Shown here: positions 25,466-32,260 of the stretch, piece by piece
How positions within the stretch are numbered: the stretch's first letter is position 1
Layout: every line of letters starts with the position of its first letter
Assembly: GCA_009377385.1 (NCBI GenBank)
Contig: WHUD01000004.1
Coordinates: 1 to 64,000 of the forward strand
DNA length: 64,000 nt
Origin: Actinophytocola sp.
GTDB taxonomy: Bacteria; Actinomycetota; Actinomycetes; Mycobacteriales; Pseudonocardiaceae
Direction: 5' to 3'
Position numbers and translations under genes: made by a program
The notes under the pieces: generated by a model
Told to the model about the DNA's origin: nothing
Database searches by the model: none
The model's input: the letters and a program-made list of their open reading frames with translations, nothing else

Positions 25466-25902
25466 CACTCGCACCTCCCTTCCGATTGGTCGTTCGGTGG
25501 ACACCACTCTCCAGGGCTGACGTCTGGACACCGCCCGCTTGGCAGCCCGGCGAGGGTGTCGACCAGCTCGGCACGCAGCGCGGTGAGGCGGGCCAGCTCG
25601 TCGTCGATATCGTCGATGCGTCTGCGCAGCAGCCCTTCGGCCGGCTCGCAGGGGCAGACGCCGGTGTCACGCACGCTGAGCAGGTCGGCGATCTCGCGTA
25701 GCCGCAGCCCGAGCCGCTGGCAACCCTGGATGAAGCCGACGCGCTCGACCGCATCGGCGGGGTAGAGCCGGTAGCCGGACGGCGTACGCGGCGGCGGCGC
25801 GAGCAGGCCCGCGCGCTCGTAGTACCTGATCGTGTCCGGCCGGACCCCGAGCTGGGCGGCCAGCTCTGCCACCCGCAGGCCCGGCGCTGCTTTCGTCGTC
25901 AC
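25465..25902 (-). CDS. MerR family metal-responsive regulator
   Basis: 145 residues from the GTG at 25902. The N-terminal MerR helix-turn-helix reads LRVAELAAQLGVRPDTIRYYERAGLLAPPPRTPSGYRLY, followed by a dimerisation helix and a Cys-containing loop (TGVCPCEPAEGLLRRR) where CueR, ZntR and CadR place metal ligands, plus two Cys near the C-terminus (RCPD, EWCPP). The frame is open to 25941, but those extra 13 codons would cover the operator dyad, so the shorter start is preferred; it is probably leaderless or nearly so. The gene is translationally coupled to the cysteine-rich peptide. The likely inducer is a thiophilic metal. Confidence 0.85.
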   Translation of the reverse strand: MTTKAAPGLRVAELAAQLGVRPDTIRYYERAGLLAPPPRTPSGYRLYPADAVERVGFIQGCQRLGLRLREIADLLSVRDTGVCPCEPAEGLLRRRIDDIDDELARLTALRAELVDTLAGLPSGRCPDVSPGEWCPPNDQSEGRCE

Positions 25903-25911
25903 GTCATCGAC

Positions 25912-25941
25912 GGTAAACCTTGGACCGTACTCCAAGGTCAA
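25912..25941 (-). promoter_or_regulatory. MerR-type promoter and operator
   Basis: On the minus strand TTGACC (25941-25936) and TTTACC (25917-25912) are 18 bases apart and enclose a perfect dyad, ACCTTGGA-N6-TCCAAGGT (25917-25938). A long spacer spanned by a dyad is the hallmark of MerR-activated promoters. It reads into merR itself, so merR and the peptide gene should be autoregulated. Confidence 0.7.
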
Positions 25942-26000
25942 GCAGAACGAATCAGACGCGCGAAATGCGTCTTCCCGGCCACAGGGGTAGGTTTACCCGG

Positions 26001-26034
26001 ATTGGTTAGCCTATGCTTGCTTAGTGAATCCTAA
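26001..26034 (+). promoter_or_regulatory. possible DtxR/IdeR iron box
   Basis: ATTGGTTAGCCTATGCTTG (26001-26019) matches the 19-base iron-box consensus at about 13 positions, including ten in a row (GGTTAGCCTA). A weaker second match (about 12 of 19) overlaps at 26016-26034. It lies 40 bases before the fusion gene at 26057, suggesting iron-dependent repression. Confidence 0.45.
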
Positions 26035-26056
26035 GTCCCCACGACGAGGTGACGTT

Positions 26057-28648
26057 ATGTCGGTCGACGCCGTATCGCACCGCGTCCATGCGGACGGCGG
26101 CGTCGCGACGACCGGGGTGCCGTTCGCCGCCAACTTGGCCCAGCACGGCGAGCGCACCGCGTTGATCGACGCACACGGGCAGCGGTTGACGTACCGCGAA
26201 CTCGCCGACCGGGTGGCCGCGACGCGCGCCCTGCTCGGGACGACCCGCAGGCTGGTGCTTGTCGCCGCGGCCAATGATGTCGATCCGATCGTTGCCTACC
26301 TCGCCGCGCTCTCCGGCGGGCACCCCGTGCTGCTCGCCAGCGCGGACGACCCGACGTACCGCGACGAGCTGATCGCACGCTACGACCCGGACGTCGTCAT
26401 CGGCGCGAAGTTCACCGAACGCAGGCCGGGCACCACGCACACGCTGCACCGCGAGCTGGCGCTGCTGCTGTCGACGTCCGGTTCCACGGGCTCGCCCAAG
26501 CTGGTGCGGCTGTCGGCGCGCAACGTGCAGTCCAACGCCGAGTCGATCGCGCGGTACCTGGAGATCACCGACACCGACCGGCCCATCACCTCACTACCGA
26601 TGCAGTACTGCTACGGGCTTTCGGTGATCAACAGCAACCTGCTGTGCGGCGCTGGCCTCGTGCTGACCGACGCCTCAGTGATCGAGCCGGAGTTCTGGAC
26701 GCTGTTCCGCGAACACGGCTGCACCAGCCTGCACGGCGTGCCGTACACCTTCGACCTGCTGGACCGCGCAGGCTTCGCGCGGCGGGAGCTGCCGAGCCTG
26801 CGGTATGTCACGCAGGCGGGCGGGAGGCTCGCGCCGGAGCGGGTGCGGGAGTACGCCCGGCTCGGTGAGCGCGACGGGTGGCGGCTGGTCGTGATGTATG
26901 GCCAGACCGAGGCCACCGCCCGAATGGCGTACCTGCCGCCCGAGCTGGCCGAGCGCCACCCCGATGCGATCGGTGTCGCCATCCCTGGTGGCGACTTCGA
27001 GCTGACCTCGGTGTCGGAGTCGGGGGAGGGGGAGCTGGTCTACCAGGGTCCGAACGTGATGCTTGGCTACGCCGAATGCCCGGCGGACCTCGCCGAGGGC
27101 AGGACCGTGACGGCGCTGGCGACCGGCGACATCGCGCGCCGCACACAGGACGGGCTATACGTCATCACCGGGCGCGCCAGCCGGTTCGTGAAGGTGTGCG
27201 GGCTGCGCATCGACCTGGACCATGTGGAGCGGCTGTGCGCCGAGCGGGGCGTCGCCGCCGTCTGTACCGGGGACGACGAGGGACTCGTCGTCGCGGTGCC
27301 CTCGGCCGACGACGTCGCCCCGGTGACGGGGCTGGTGACGTCGCGGCTCGGGCTGCCTGCCGCCGCTGTGCGGGTCGGGGCGCTTGCGGAGGTGCCCCGG
27401 TTGTCGTCGGGCAAGGTGGACTACGCCGCGGTGGCGGACGCGGTCGGTCCCCCCGACGCTCCCGACGTGTCGCCCGGTGCCGGTGACGGTGATGTACGGG
27501 AGATCTTCGCGCGGGTGCTGCCGCGCTACGCGCCCGCCGACATCCGGGACGAGGACAGCTTCGTCACCCTCGGCGGCGACTCGCTGTCCTACGTGCGTGC
27601 CTCGATCGAACTGGAGAAGGCGCTCGGCGAGATGCCGGAGAGCTGGCCGTCGATCCCGGTCGGTGAGCTGGAGCGGCGGCGGACGAAGCGCAGGGCGTTC
27701 CCGCTTATCGAGACGAACATCCTGCTGCGGGCAGTGGCGGTCGTGCTCGTCGTCGGCACGCATGTCGGACTGTTCCGCGTGCTCGGCGGCGCCCACTTGC
27801 TTCTCGTCCTCGCCGGCTGGAGTTTTGCCCGGTTCTGTCTGGCGCCGGGTGTCACGAAGGGCAGCTTGCTGGCGCCAGACGCCAGCAAGCTGCCCTTCGT
27901 GACACCCTCCCGCGCCATCCTCCGCAGCGCCATCAGGATCGCTATCCCCAGCATGCTGTGGCTGGCATGGCGGGCGATGGAGACGGAGGACGTCGTCCTG
28001 GCGAATGCGCTGCTTGTGCACAACTACTTCGGTGACACGGCGGCGGTCGGCTACTGGTTCGTCGAGGTGCTGGTGCAGACGATGCTGCTGCTGGCAGTGC
28101 TGTTCGCGATCTCCGCGGTGCGGCGCTTCGAGCGGCGCAACCCGTTCCTCATGCCGCTCATGGTGCTGGGCGTCGCGCTGACCGGGCGGCTGTTCATCGG
28201 CGGCATCGAGGAGTGGTTCGACTGGGCGATGACCACGCACGCGATGGCGTGGTTCTTCGCGCTCGGCTGGCTCGCCTTCCGGGCGCGCACCACGATGCAG
28301 CAGCTCGTCGTGGTTGCGGCGGCGTTCCTGACGGTCCCGGGGTTCTTCGCCAACGACATCCGCGAGGGCGTCGTCCTCGTCGGCGTTGGGCTGGTACTCA
28401 CCGTGCCGAGGATGCGGATCCCGCGCGTGCTGGTGGTGCCGATCGGGCTGGTCGCCAGCGCGTCGCTCTACATCTACCTCACGCACTTCGCGCTGTTGCC
28501 CGGCGCGCTCGCCGCCATGTCGCCGCTGACCGTGACGCTGCTGGGTGTCGCGCTCGGCATCGCGGTGTGGTTCGTCGTGGAGCGCCTGACGACGGTGGGC
28601 GCACGGGCCTGGCGGGAGAAGACGAACGGCCCGCCACCGCTGGGGTGA
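26057..28648 (+). CDS. adenylation-carrier-acyltransferase fusion protein
   Basis: 863 residues. Residues 15-435 form an AMP-binding adenylation domain (STSGSTGSPK at 139-148, YGQTEATARM, TGDIARR and the hinge GRASRFVKVCGLRIDLDHVE). Residues 475-545 form a carrier domain with GGDSLSY, the phosphopantetheine Ser at 509. From 550 onward it is a membrane acyltransferase-3 with about ten helices; His569 in VVGTHVGLF is the likely catalytic His. One polypeptide thus activates an acid, loads it on a carrier and transfers it at the membrane, a design comparable in logic to the Dlt system. ATG 26057 follows GAGGTGA. A palindromic insertion adds about 20 residues after the second membrane helix. The substrate is unknown. 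Confidence 0.85.
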   Translation: MSVDAVSHRVHADGGVATTGVPFAANLAQHGERTALIDAHGQRLTYRELADRVAATRALLGTTRRLVLVAAANDVDPIVAYLAALSGGHPVLLASADDPTYRDELIARYDPDVVIGAKFTERRPGTTHTLHRELALLLSTSGSTGSPKLVRLSARNVQSNAESIARYLEITDTDRPITSLPMQYCYGLSVINSNLLCGAGLVLTDASVIEPEFWTLFREHGCTSLHGVPYTFDLLDRAGFARRELPSLRYVTQAGGRLAPERVREYARLGERDGWRLVVMYGQTEATARMAYLPPELAERHPDAIGVAIPGGDFELTSVSESGEGELVYQGPNVMLGYAECPADLAEGRTVTALATGDIARRTQDGLYVITGRASRFVKVCGLRIDLDHVERLCAERGVAAVCTGDDEGLVVAVPSADDVAPVTGLVTSRLGLPAAAVRVGALAEVPRLSSGKVDYAAVADAVGPPDAPDVSPGAGDGDVREIFARVLPRYAPADIRDEDSFVTLGGDSLSYVRASIELEKALGEMPESWPSIPVGELERRRTKRRAFPLIETNILLRAVAVVLVVGTHVGLFRVLGGAHLLLVLAGWSFARFCLAPGVTKGSLLAPDASKLPFVTPSRAILRSAIRIAIPSMLWLAWRAMETEDVVLANALLVHNYFGDTAAVGYWFVEVLVQTMLLLAVLFAISAVRRFERRNPFLMPLMVLGVALTGRLFIGGIEEWFDWAMTTHAMAWFFALGWLAFRARTTMQQLVVVAAAFLTVPGFFANDIREGVVLVGVGLVLTVPRMRIPRVLVVPIGLVASASLYIYLTHFALLPGALAAMSPLTVTLLGVALGIAVWFVVERLTTVGARAWREKTNGPPPLG
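27847..27907. repeat. 28-bp-armed perfect palindrome inside the fusion gene
   Basis: Arms 27847-27874 and 27880-27907 are perfect inverted copies (beginning GGGTGTCACGAAGGGCAGC) around a five-base loop CCAGA. The element is translated as a loop, VTKGSLLAPDASKLPFVTP, between two membrane helices of the acyltransferase domain and leaves the frame intact. Confidence 0.8.
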
Positions 28649-28679
28649 CGGGCCGCCTCGAGGGTGTCAGCGCGGGGTG

Positions 28680-29297
28680 TCAGTGCGTGTGCGGCAGGGT
28701 CAGGCAGGCGATCCGGTCGCCAGCCTCGCCCGCCATGCCCGGCGCGGTGGACGTCTTCTTGGCGGCGTGCACGACGACGGACTTCGGCCGCGACCAGTCG
28801 GTGATCGCGAAGGGCAGCTTGGCCTCCGATGAGCCGTTGCCCTTGGCGTCGGTCCGCAAGTCCAGCCAGATCTCGTTGTTGGGGTTGGCGTACTTGGGGT
28901 CGGTGTCCGAAGCGTTCTTCGGGACGGGCTTGTGCTGGAAGTGCGGCCCCGCGATGTCGCCGTTCGAGCCGCAGTTCTCGGTGTGCGCGTGCGCGGCGTA
29001 GCCACGGTTCGGCAGCAGCCCGGAGACCTTGAGCCCGAACGTGCTCTTCCCCTTGAAGGACCTCATGTCGATGGCCATCTCGGTGCCGACCGGCGCGAGC
29101 TTCGTGTCGTAGGTGAAGCCGTCGGTGGCCTTGCCAGGAACCGCCAGCGTGCCGTCGTGACTGAGCGAGTGCGGCTCGGGGGTCACCTGTTCGGTGGGCT
29201 CCACGGCGCCCTCGCCGGAGCCGCACGCGGTGGCAAGCAGGCCAGCGGCGGCCACGGCCAGCAGCACCGGACTCTTGCGATGAAATGTCGTTCGCAT
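28680..29297 (-). CDS. sodC: Cu/Zn superoxide dismutase-like lipoprotein
   Basis: 205 residues from ATG 29297. A signal peptide (FHRKSPVLLAVAAAGLLATAC) ends in a lipobox-like ATAC, so the mature protein is probably membrane-anchored outside the cell. The C-terminal domain has Cu/Zn-SOD features: AHAHTENCG with the Cu-binding His-x-His, AGPHFQH, a disulfide Cys in ENCG paired with RIACL, and SVVVHAAKK. A GTG 18 bases further upstream is an alternative start. It would protect against extracellular superoxide. The gene is convergent with the acyltransferase fusion 31 bases away. Confidence 0.8.
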   Translation of the reverse strand: MRTTFHRKSPVLLAVAAAGLLATACGSGEGAVEPTEQVTPEPHSLSHDGTLAVPGKATDGFTYDTKLAPVGTEMAIDMRSFKGKSTFGLKVSGLLPNRGYAAHAHTENCGSNGDIAGPHFQHKPVPKNASDTDPKYANPNNEIWLDLRTDAKGNGSSEAKLPFAITDWSRPKSVVVHAAKKTSTAPGMAGEAGDRIACLTLPHTH

Positions 29298-29494
29298 ACC
29301 GCGAGTATTGCTCACCGCTGCTGGCGTCTGAGAAGCGGCCCCATTTTCTGGTCGCGGTTTCCCGGCGACCAGAACGCGATTTGTGAGTTCGTGATATCTC
29401 CTATCGTATCCGCCGGCAGAATTTGTGGTGAACTTCCGAAAAATCGTTTACCCGCAAATGTGGATACCACCGGGTTGACTGCGTGTCGGAATCG

Positions 29495-30751
29495 TTACGG
29501 CCGGATATCGGGACCGTCGGAGCCACGCACCTGAATCGCGCGCAGGGCCATGTCGAGCAGGAACCGTTCGTCCGGGTTGTCGAGCGCGCCATCGAGCAGG
29601 TTGGTGATCTGGTTCATCCGGTACCGGACGGTCTGCGGGTGCACCTCGAGACGCGCCGCGACCTCGCTGATGCCGCCGCCAGCGTCCAGCCACGCCCGCA
29701 GCGTCTCGGACAACCGGGTGCGCTGCCGCGTGGTGAGACCGGCGAACGGCCGGAAGGCCCGCTCGGTGAGCTGGGAGAGGATGAACTCGTCCGAGTGCAT
29801 CGCGAGGGTCGCCAGATGCTCGGAGCAGTCGATGACGCCGCTGCTTGGCAACACACCCCTGCGACCGAGATCGAGCGCCTTGTGTGCGCACTCAAGGGAT
29901 TTGACGGCCTGTGCCATCGAAACGAGCGGACCGACGGCCGCCAGCCTGCCGCGCAGCTTCCGGCGCAGCTCGGAGAAGTGACGGTCGGGGTCGGCGAGCA
30001 CGAGGCACGGCTCGCCGCGATCGGCGTCGGCGAGCACGTCAGGGCCGAACGAACCCGCGTGCAACGGACGGTGCCCCGGCCGTTGGTCGACGGCGACGAG
30101 CGCGACGGAGTCGGGCACTGTCCAGCCCGCGTCGTCCGCGAGGTCCGCGATCGCCTTCGGCGAGATCGGCGGATCGGCGAGGATCATCCGCACAAGGCGT
30201 TGCCTGATCCGCTCGGCGGTGCCGTTCGCGCGGTCCTGCGCTTCGGTGTGCCCCGCGATGGCTGCCGATGACAGCTCGTCGGTGTAGAGGAAGAGCGCGT
30301 CAGCGAGGATGTTGAACGTGCTGCTCGGCACCCCGGCTGCCGCGCCTGCCCGCCACAGGTGACGCCAGGCCACCCTGGTGCCGATCCGCACCGCGGTCTG
30401 CATCGAATCCATGCTGCGGCCCGCGTAATATTCGATACGCCCGATTCGTCGAAACCAATCCTCATTGGATCGGCCATCGATGCGGGGTTTGCCTTTTCCG
30501 TCGATCAGCCGGCGCACGGCTCGCTCGACCGAGGAGATCAGAACCTGGGTCAATTCGTCATCGCGGCGCTGCCCGTAGGCGGGCACGCCAGCGCGGATTT
30601 CCTTGACGATGTCGGTGATCATGCGGCCCGCGACCGGCCGGATGATCACCGCGATCTGCGATGGCGGGATCGTCGACAGGACTTCCTGCGCCGTCGCACC
30701 CCCCGCACGCTCAGCGGGAAGGGGAACCGCCTGGCGATGAGCTGATGTCAA
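29495..30751 (-). CDS. PucR/CdaR-type transcriptional regulator
   Basis: About 418 residues. The middle is a GGDEF-like regulator domain (roughly 190-310) and the C-terminus is the PucR helix-turn-helix: LSETLRAWLDAGGGISEVAARLEVHPQTVRYRMNQI. The start is uncertain because the upstream part has only TTG codons; TTG 30751 follows a GGGGTGG, and the frame is open to a TTG at 30808. It lies directly downstream of the conservon on the same strand, an arrangement seen with GTPase-linked signalling operons. Its target genes are unknown. Confidence 0.8.
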   Translation of the reverse strand: MTSAHRQAVPLPAERAGGATAQEVLSTIPPSQIAVIIRPVAGRMITDIVKEIRAGVPAYGQRRDDELTQVLISSVERAVRRLIDGKGKPRIDGRSNEDWFRRIGRIEYYAGRSMDSMQTAVRIGTRVAWRHLWRAGAAAGVPSSTFNILADALFLYTDELSSAAIAGHTEAQDRANGTAERIRQRLVRMILADPPISPKAIADLADDAGWTVPDSVALVAVDQRPGHRPLHAGSFGPDVLADADRGEPCLVLADPDRHFSELRRKLRGRLAAVGPLVSMAQAVKSLECAHKALDLGRRGVLPSSGVIDCSEHLATLAMHSDEFILSQLTERAFRPFAGLTTRQRTRLSETLRAWLDAGGGISEVAARLEVHPQTVRYRMNQITNLLDGALDNPDERFLLDMALRAIQVRGSDGPDIRP

Positions 30752-30868
30752 CGAGAGCCACCCCAGAGTGTTGATAGTTACCAAGCCTGTACGCCGTATG
30801 GGCGACAACTTTCGGTCGGCGCGGTGATATTAGGGATGATCAACTCTGGAGTCAAGGCCGCCCCCGGC

Positions 30869-31480
30869 TTAGTTGTCGGCCGCGGCGCGCTGCGCGTGCC
30901 CCGTCAGCGACATGATGTGCTGTAGTAGGGCGGTGAGCACGTCTTTCGTGGATTCGCGCCGTCTCACGTCGCACAGCAGCACGGGCACGAACGGGTCGAC
31001 GTCGAGTGCGCCGCGTACCTCGTCGACGGTGTACATCTGCGAACCGTCGAAGCAGTTCACCCCGACCACGAACGGCACATTGCGTTCCTCGAAGAAGTCG
31101 ATCGCGGCGAAGCAGCTGGCGAGCCGTCTGGTGTCGGCGAGCACGATCGCGCCAAGCGCGCCCTGCGCCAGCTCGTCCCACATGAACCAGAATCGGTCCT
31201 GGCCGGGAGTGCCGAACAGGTAGAGGATCAGCTCATGGCTGATGGTGATCCGGCCGAAGTCGAGTGCGACGGTGGTGGTGCGCTTCTGCTCGACGCCGGT
31301 GATGTCGTCGACACCCGTACTGCGCTCGGTGAGCTGTTCCTCGGTGCGCAGCGGTTCGATCTCGCTGACCGAGCCGACCAGTGTGGTCTTGCCCACGCCG
31401 AATCCGCCCGCGATGAGTATCTTGAGCGCGGTCGCGTTGATCGCGGGGCGTATCGTTCGGTCAGAGCTCACGAATTCCAT
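30869..31480 (-). CDS. cvnD: conservon GTPase (CvnD)
   Basis: 203 residues of the small Ras-like/MglA-type GTPase group. The P-loop is GGFGVGKTT (about residues 25-33), switch II contains GTPGQDRFWFMW, and DTRRL and GVNCFDG stand where the base-recognition motifs occur. It is the last of four conservon genes; together they resemble a eukaryotic G-protein-coupled module, with kinase-like sensor, roadblock and DUF742 proteins at the membrane. The start overlaps the DUF742 end by 20 bases, so the genes are co-translated. Confidence 0.88.
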   Translation of the reverse strand: MEFVSSDRTIRPAINATALKILIAGGFGVGKTTLVGSVSEIEPLRTEEQLTERSTGVDDITGVEQKRTTTVALDFGRITISHELILYLFGTPGQDRFWFMWDELAQGALGAIVLADTRRLASCFAAIDFFEERNVPFVVGVNCFDGSQMYTVDEVRGALDVDPFVPVLLCDVRRRESTKDVLTALLQHIMSLTGHAQRAAADN

Positions 31481-31832
31481 CAAGCACCTTCTGCAGCGTG
31501 TCCGGGCTCGTAGCCGACGAATGCTTTGCCAAGCCGGTCCGGAAGATTACGTAGTTCTGCTCTATCAGGTCGCTGAGCAGTACTTTCACGACGCCGAGCG
31601 GCAGGTCGGCTCCCGCGGCGACCTCGGCGATCGAGATCGGGTCTTGACAGCACTCAAGGATGCGTTCGTGTGCGTGGTCCAGCTCGCCACGGTGGAACCT
31701 GCGCAACGCGACGACGAGCGTGATCATGTTGAGATCGTCGCGCGCGACGTGCGTTCGGCCACGGGTAAACGTGTAGGGGCGAGCGAGCGGGCCAGCGTCT
31801 TCGTCGAACCAAGCGCTGTCTTCGCCCGTCAT
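31461..31832 (-). CDS. cvnC: conservon DUF742 protein (CvnC)
   Basis: 123 residues: ARPYTFTRGRTHVARDDLNMITLV at the N-terminus, then a winged-helix-like region (DPISIAEVAAGADLPLGVVKVLLSDLIEQNYVIF). This is the DUF742 family that always accompanies roadblock and GTPase proteins in conservons. It likely acts as an adaptor between sensor and GTPase. The ATG overlaps the roadblock stop by four bases (ATGA). Confidence 0.88.
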   Translation of the reverse strand: MTGEDSAWFDEDAGPLARPYTFTRGRTHVARDDLNMITLVVALRRFHRGELDHAHERILECCQDPISIAEVAAGADLPLGVVKVLLSDLIEQNYVIFRTGLAKHSSATSPDTLQKVLDGIREL

Positions 31833-32260
31833 GATGCTTCTGTATTTCTCGCATACCCGGCGGTCGGGTTGCGCGGCGGCGTCGCCATGTGCCTACCGAC
31901 GCTTGCCACCATGCGGTTGACCTCGTAGGCGATCAACCCGAGATCCGCGTCCGCCTGCGCCAGCACGGCGAGGCAGGCGCCGGTGCCCGCCTCGGTGACG
32001 ACGAGGAAGGTGTGTTCCAGTTCGACGACCGTCTGGTGCACCGGGCCGCCGTTGAAGTACTTTCCCGTGCCTTTGGCCAGGCTCTGCAACGCGGACGCGA
32101 CCGCGGCCAGATGTTCCGCGTCCGGCACCGACATGCCTTCTGACTTGCCCATGAGCAAGCCGTCCGAGGAGAGCAGCACCGCGCGGTCGGCGCCGGTGGC
32201 CCGGCGTAGCAGGTCGTCGAGCAGCCAGTTGGACTCCTTCGGTGACAGGTTGACCGTCAT
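31829..32260 (-). CDS. cvnB: conservon roadblock/LC7 protein (CvnB)
   Basis: 143 residues with a single roadblock/LC7 domain: NWLLDDLLRRATGADRAVLLSSDGLLMG, LAAVASALQSLAKG, VVELEHTFLVVTEAG. In conservons these proteins regulate the partner GTPase, much like bacterial MglB. It overlaps the sensor stop and the DUF742 start by four bases each, giving a strictly coupled operon. Confidence 0.9.
   Translation of the reverse strand: MTVNLSPKESNWLLDDLLRRATGADRAVLLSSDGLLMGKSEGMSVPDAEHLAAVASALQSLAKGTGKYFNGGPVHQTVVELEHTFLVVTEAGTGACLAVLAQADADLGLIAYEVNRMVASVGRHMATPPRNPTAGYARNTEAS

Noticed and set aside
27155-28486. 443-codon minus-strand frame inside the acyltransferase fusion gene
   Set aside because: Composition is Arg/His/Gln-rich and antisense to a gene with clear adenylation and acyltransferase motifs.
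28800-28830. 14-base identity between the SOD-like gene and an arm of the palindrome at 27847
   Set aside because: CGAAGGGCAGCTTG is explained by similar codons for KLPF; no inverted partner is present, so it is probably chance.
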